Source: Nesterenkonia muleiensis (GTDB taxonomy: Bacteria; Actinomycetota; Actinomycetes; Actinomycetales; Micrococcaceae). Taken from it: DNA of 64,000 bases. The translations under genes and the position numbers were made by a program. The notes below the pieces were generated by a model that saw nothing but the letters and a program-made list of their open reading frames with translations, did no database searches and was not told the origin of the DNA. The stretch covers positions 62,001 through 126,000 of the forward strand of contig NZ_QWLD01000016.1 in assembly GCF_003600155.1 (NCBI RefSeq). The letters run 5' to 3'. Shown one piece after another: positions 60,492-64,000 of the stretch. The first letter of the stretch is position 1. Every line of letters starts with the position of its first letter.

Positions 60492-62866
60492 GCACTTTCA
60501 ACATCGACACCGTGGAGAACGCCTCCACCACCCCGGACACCGAACTCCCCTGGGCGGAGCTGGGCCTGAAACAGGACGAGTACTCCCGGATCGTGGAGAT
60601 TCTTGGCCGCCGGCCCACCGCAGCAGAGCTGGCCATGTACTCGGTGATGTGGTCCGAGCACTGCTCCTACAAGTCGTCGAAAGTGCATCTGCGCCAGTTC
60701 GGCGAGAAGGTCACCGAGGAGATGACGAAAGACCTGATGGTCGGCATCGGCGAGAACGCCGGTGTCACCGATCTGGGTGACGGCTGGGCGGTGACCTTCA
60801 AGATCGAGTCGCATAACCATCCCAGCTATGTGGAGCCCTACCAGGGCGCGGCCACCGGGATCGGCGGCATCGTCCGCGACATCATCTCCATGGGTGCCCG
60901 GCCGGTCGCGGTGATGGACCCGCTGCGCTTCGGCGACATCGACCACCCGGACACCCAGCGGGTACTCCCCGGAGTGGTCTCCGGCATCGGAGGCTACGGC
61001 AACTCCCTGGGACTGCCGAACATCGGCGGCGAAGTGGTCTTCGACTCCGTCTACCAGCAGAACCCGCTGGTCAACGCGTTGGCGGTCGGGGTGCTCAAAC
61101 ATGAGGACCTGCGCCTGGCCAGGGCTGACGGTGTCGGCAACAAAGTGGTGCTCTTCGGCGCCCGCACCGGCGGCGACGGCATCGGCGGGGCCTCCGTGCT
61201 GGCCTCGGAGTCCTTCGACGACACCAAGCCCTCCAAGCGGCCCGCAGTCCAGGTCGGCGACCCCTTCGCGGAGAAGGTGCTCATCGAGTGCTGCCTGGAG
61301 CTTTTCGGTTCCGAGCTGGTAGAAGGCATCCAGGACCTCGGTGCGGCCGGCATCAGCTGTGCCACCAGTGAACTGGCCTCCAACGGCGAGGGCGGCATGC
61401 ATGTGGAGCTGACAAATGTGCTGCTGCGTGACCCCACGCTGACTCCTGGGGAGATCCTCATGTCAGAGTCCCAGGAACGCATGATGGCCGTGGTCACCCC
61501 GCAGAACGCTGAGGCCTTCGAAGCCGTGATGAGCAAATGGGACGTCGAGTATTCCTGGCTCGGCGAGGTCACCGGCACCGGACGGCTGATCATCGAGTGG
61601 GACGGCGAGACCATTGTGGACGTCGACCCCCGCACCGTGGCCCATGACGGGCCGGTCTACGAGCGTCCCTACCACCGGCCGGCCTGGCAGGACGACCTGC
61701 AGGCCGACTCCTTCCGCGCCTCCGAGGAAGGTCAGCACCTGCCCTCCACCGCTGAGGAGCTGGGCGGGGCCGTCGTCGAACTCATGTCGAGCCCGAATAT
61801 GGCGGATAAGTCCTGGATCACCGACCAGTACGACCGGTTCGTCGGCGGCAACACCGCGCTGTCGGCACCTGATGACTCCGGTGTGATCCGTGTGGATGAG
61901 GAGACCGGACTCGGTGTGGGCCTGGCCACCGACTGCAACGCCCGCTACGCCTACCTGGATCCCTACGCCGGTGCCCAGCTTGCCCTGGCTGAGGCCTACC
62001 GGAATGTGGCCACCGCCGGAGCGGTGCCGATGGCGGTCAGCGACTGTCTGAACTTCGGCTCCCCGGAGGACCCGGAGATCATGTGGCAGTTCGCCGAGGC
62101 CATCCGTGGTCTGGCAGACGGCTGCCAGACCCTAGGGATCCCGGTCACCGGCGGGAATGTGAGTCTCTACAACCAGACCGCCGGCCGGGCCATCCATCCC
62201 ACTCCGGTGGTCGGGGTGCTGGGCAGGTTCGACGACGTCGCCCGCCGCACTCCCTCCGGCTTCCAGCGGTGGGCCGACGGGCAGGCGATCTACCTGCTGG
62301 GCACCACACGCGATGAACTGGACGGCTCAGAGTTCGCCCGGCTGCGCGGACACCTGGGGGGCCATCCGCCGCAGGTGGACCTGGCTGCGGAGAAGACCCT
62401 GGGCGAGATCCTGATCAACGCCTCCCGGGACGGCATGATCGACGCCGCCCACGACCTCTCCGAGGGCGGGCTGGTTGCCGGGCTGGCGGAGATGAGCCTG
62501 CGTTTCGGCGTCGGCTCCCGGATATCGGTGGATGCGCTGTGCGAGCGCGACGGCGTGGATGTCTTCACCGCCCTGTTCAGCGAGTCTCAGGCCCGTGCGC
62601 TGGTGGCGCTGCCGCGTTCGGAGGAGCTGCGGTTCACCGATATGACCACCGCCCGGGGCTTCCCCGCCCTGCGGCTGGGGGTGGTGGATGCGGTCTCCGG
62701 CGGCATCGAGGTGGCCGGAGACTTCGACGGCGGAAGCTTCGGCATCGGCCTGGACGAGCTCAAGGAAGCCTGGAGCGCAACGATCCCCGCCCGCTTCGGC
62801 GCTGGTTCCGCCGGCGGGGAGACCCCGCTCGGCTCTCGGCCAGCTGACGCTGGCCATCACGCCTAA
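60488..62866 (+). CDS. purL: Phosphoribosylformylglycinamidine synthase, PurL subunit
   Basis: This 792-residue small-type PurL converts FGAR, ATP and ammonia to FGAM. It shows the ATP/FGAR-binding motifs [62 protein letters not shown] and the second half with [20 protein letters not shown] and ISDLGxGG-like [19 protein letters not shown]. The ATG overlaps the purQ stop. It is slightly longer than Bacillus PurL, as usual in actinobacteria. The gene ends with a Gly/Pro-rich tail and is followed by an inverted-repeat cluster that probably terminates the operon. Confidence 0.95.
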   Translation: MSTFNIDTVENASTTPDTELPWAELGLKQDEYSRIVEILGRRPTAAELAMYSVMWSEHCSYKSSKVHLRQFGEKVTEEMTKDLMVGIGENAGVTDLGDGWAVTFKIESHNHPSYVEPYQGAATGIGGIVRDIISMGARPVAVMDPLRFGDIDHPDTQRVLPGVVSGIGGYGNSLGLPNIGGEVVFDSVYQQNPLVNALAVGVLKHEDLRLARADGVGNKVVLFGARTGGDGIGGASVLASESFDDTKPSKRPAVQVGDPFAEKVLIECCLELFGSELVEGIQDLGAAGISCATSELASNGEGGMHVELTNVLLRDPTLTPGEILMSESQERMMAVVTPQNAEAFEAVMSKWDVEYSWLGEVTGTGRLIIEWDGETIVDVDPRTVAHDGPVYERPYHRPAWQDDLQADSFRASEEGQHLPSTAEELGGAVVELMSSPNMADKSWITDQYDRFVGGNTALSAPDDSGVIRVDEETGLGVGLATDCNARYAYLDPYAGAQLALAEAYRNVATAGAVPMAVSDCLNFGSPEDPEIMWQFAEAIRGLADGCQTLGIPVTGGNVSLYNQTAGRAIHPTPVVGVLGRFDDVARRTPSGFQRWADGQAIYLLGTTRDELDGSEFARLRGHLGGHPPQVDLAAEKTLGEILINASRDGMIDAAHDLSEGGLVAGLAEMSLRFGVGSRISVDALCERDGVDVFTALFSESQARALVALPRSEELRFTDMTTARGFPALRLGVVDAVSGGIEVAGDFDGGSFGIGLDELKEAWSATIPARFGAGSAGGETPLGSRPADAGHHA

Positions 62867-62901
62867 AGACGCTGGTTCCGGTCTGAACCCCGGAGGCCGG
62901 C

Positions 62902-62966
62902 ACTTGTCGTAGGGCTTTCGGCTTTGCGTAGCTCTATAGCCCTACGACAAGTCGAAAGCCCTACGA
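62902..62966. repeat. Nested inverted repeats downstream of purL
   Basis: ACTTGTCGTAGGGC (62902-62915) is matched by its complement GCCCTACGACAAGT (62939-62952). The overlapping TCGTAGGGCTTTCG (62907-62920) is matched by CGAAAGCCCTACGA (62953-62966), so one left arm has two competing right arms. AAAATTG follows. A terminator or a small repetitive element is likely; neither strand codes here. Confidence 0.7.
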
Positions 62967-62997
62967 AAATTGAGGCTATTCCCCGTACCAGCCCTAG

Positions 62998-63255
62998 AAC
63001 GCCCGTATTCAACGCGTCCTCGAAGAAGACCTCCCACAGCTCGAATCGTTCGACTTCGACGCCGCTGTTGAAGCCGGGGAGTATCACCGGCTCGGTGTTG
63101 AAACCGTCATCGCCGACGTTCGCACCGCGTGTGGGGACTTGGCTGACTTCGCGACTCTGACGCCTGATGCCACCAGCCATCCATTGGCACCGTCTGACCT
63201 ACCAGGACGGCCGAGATCTCACCCTGCAGCCAACTGGTGCAGGGCTCGCCGGTAG
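62998..63255 (+). pseudogene. Unassigned open-frame remnant
   Basis: Between TAG 62995 and TAG 63253 one frame stays open for 85 codons with protein-like composition (RIQRVLEEDLPQLESFDFD, AAVEAGEYHRLGVETVIADV, RTACGDLADFATLTPD). There is no start codon with a ribosome site, and the end runs into the 3' end of the opposite-strand AraC gene. I do not recognise it. It may be the C-terminal scrap of a deleted gene; chance cannot be ruled out in GC-rich DNA. Confidence 0.3.
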
Positions 63256-64000
63256 GCACCCGGGCTGGTTCCTGCTGCAGTACGGAAGTCAGTGGTGAGA
63301 TGCGCCTGATCGGCATAACCGAGTTCTGCGGCAATCGCGGCGAGATCCTCTTCATCACGGAACGCGATGGCTTGGGCAGCCTGCTGCAGCCGCATACGGC
63401 GAGCCACCTGCTTCGGCCCGCTTCCCAATGTCGCGGCCAGCGCACGTTGGATCGTACGGTCGCTCACCCCGAAGCGCGCGGCCAGCGGCCGCCCCGTGCT
63501 GGCTGCGGGCCCCGACCGTAGTTCGTCGACGATCCGGTTGGCCAGCAGATGCGTGGGGCGCGGGGGCCTGAGCTGAAGCCGGGCTGCGATGAGCTCATCA
63601 GCGGCCTGGGCACGTTCAGCCGGTGATGTCCGATCGGCGATGCCGGTCATGAGGCGATAGAGCTCGCCGTCGAGATGCGGCGTCAGCGGCACTGTGGCGT
63701 CCCTGAGCGAGGCAGGGCCCAGGGCGCTGAGCACGGCTAGCCCTGCTGGCCTGAGGCGGATAGCGAAAACCTCACCTGTGCCGACGATCCGGCGATGCCA
63801 TGCCTGACGGTGCAGCCCGGTGACAACGAGTCCAGCTGGCACCTCTCCCTGTTCAACGGTGAGAGTAACGGCGGGAAAGTCGATGATCGCCTGCTCGATG
63901 GCTTCGCCCTCGCCCATATGCCATCGGACATACCAGTACTGGTCCACTACGTCCCGGACAGCAGGCGCTGGCTCGATCCAGTGCGCGTCATAGCGGTTCA
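63219..64000 (-). CDS. AraC-family regulator (5' partial)
   Basis: The frame is still open at base 64000, so the N-terminus is outside the window (it reads back NRYDAHWIEPAPAVRDVVDQYWYVRW). The visible part has an N-terminal sensing region (HRRIVGTGEVFAIRLRPAGLAVL), a middle helical part and a C-terminal AraC double HTH (LAARFGVSDRTIQRALAATLGSGPKQVARRMRLQQA, then LAAIAAELGYADQAHLTTDFRTAAGTSPGAYRR). This architecture is common in actinobacterial regulators of unknown ligand. It is convergent with purL; its own target genes must lie beyond the window. Confidence 0.85.
   Translation of the reverse strand, partial: NRYDAHWIEPAPAVRDVVDQYWYVRWHMGEGEAIEQAIIDFPAVTLTVEQGEVPAGLVVTGLHRQAWHRRIVGTGEVFAIRLRPAGLAVLSALGPASLRDATVPLTPHLDGELYRLMTGIADRTSPAERAQAADELIAARLQLRPPRPTHLLANRIVDELRSGPAASTGRPLAARFGVSDRTIQRALAATLGSGPKQVARRMRLQQAAQAIAFRDEEDLAAIAAELGYADQAHLTTDFRTAAGTSPGAYRRALHQLAAG

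Noticed and set aside
1-64000. CRISPR array, insertion sequences or prophage genes
   Set aside because: No regularly spaced repeats, no transposase or integrase-like frames and no phage structural genes were seen in any frame.

Overview
The window is high-GC, densely coded DNA from a Gram-positive actinobacterium. Actinobacterial features include RecR and DnaX with GTG starts, small-type purS-purQ-purL, a lysC with an internal beta-subunit start, and an LAxTG sorting signal. The gene set (Arthrobacter/Brevibacterium-type homoprotocatechuate dioxygenase, PAA-pathway genes beside a branched-chain 2-oxoacid dehydrogenase) fits a Micrococcales soil-type organism. An ectoine-type importer and Asp/Glu-rich exported proteins suggest a salt-tolerant member, perhaps Nesterenkonia-like; this placement is inference.

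Positions 1-34,100 form an aromatic-catabolism supercluster. It holds a partial PaaG-like isomerase, a decayed catechol (beta-ketoadipate) branch (LysR fragment, frameshifted muconate cycloisomerase-like gene, catC with a nonsense codon), a GMC oxidoreductase/aldehyde dehydrogenase pair with an AraC regulator, and paaZ. It continues with an Lrp regulator divergent from a branched-chain 2-oxoacid dehydrogenase operon (E1a-E1b-E2) and a thiolase-enoyl-CoA hydratase-3-hydroxyacyl-CoA dehydrogenase operon (paaJ-paaF-paaH type). An orphan VapC follows. A reverse-strand homoprotocatechuate meta-cleavage operon runs hpaG/RraA fusion, GntR, hpaE, hpaD, hpaH, hpaI, FAD hydroxylase. Next come a PF04392-type ABC importer, an MFS/MHS transporter, a thioesterase and an FAD-linked 2-hydroxyacid oxidase. 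A shared 22-bp inverted repeat precedes paaZ, the thiolase operon and the thioesterase/MFS pair, suggesting one TetR-type (PaaR-like) regulon.

Positions 34,100-47,200 are an accessory block next to tRNA-Ser(GCU). It contains a DUF1697 remnant, a 1200-aa secreted ExeM/NucH-like nuclease with two lamin-tail repeats and two chitin-binding-type modules, a 952-aa LAHTG-anchored DUF3616-type surface protein, and an RpiR regulator-binding protein-permease-ATPase-histidine phosphatase operon that looks like an organophosphate uptake system.

Positions 47,200-62,900 are mostly housekeeping: dnaX-recR, ehuBCDA (ectoine/hydroxyectoine-type uptake), lysC, a conserved actinobacterial protein, an NADP/F420-type oxidoreductase, a small ribbon-helix-helix protein overlapping a VOC protein, a LysE exporter and purS-purQ-purL. 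The window ends with nested inverted repeats, an unassigned open-frame remnant and an AraC regulator cut by the window edge.
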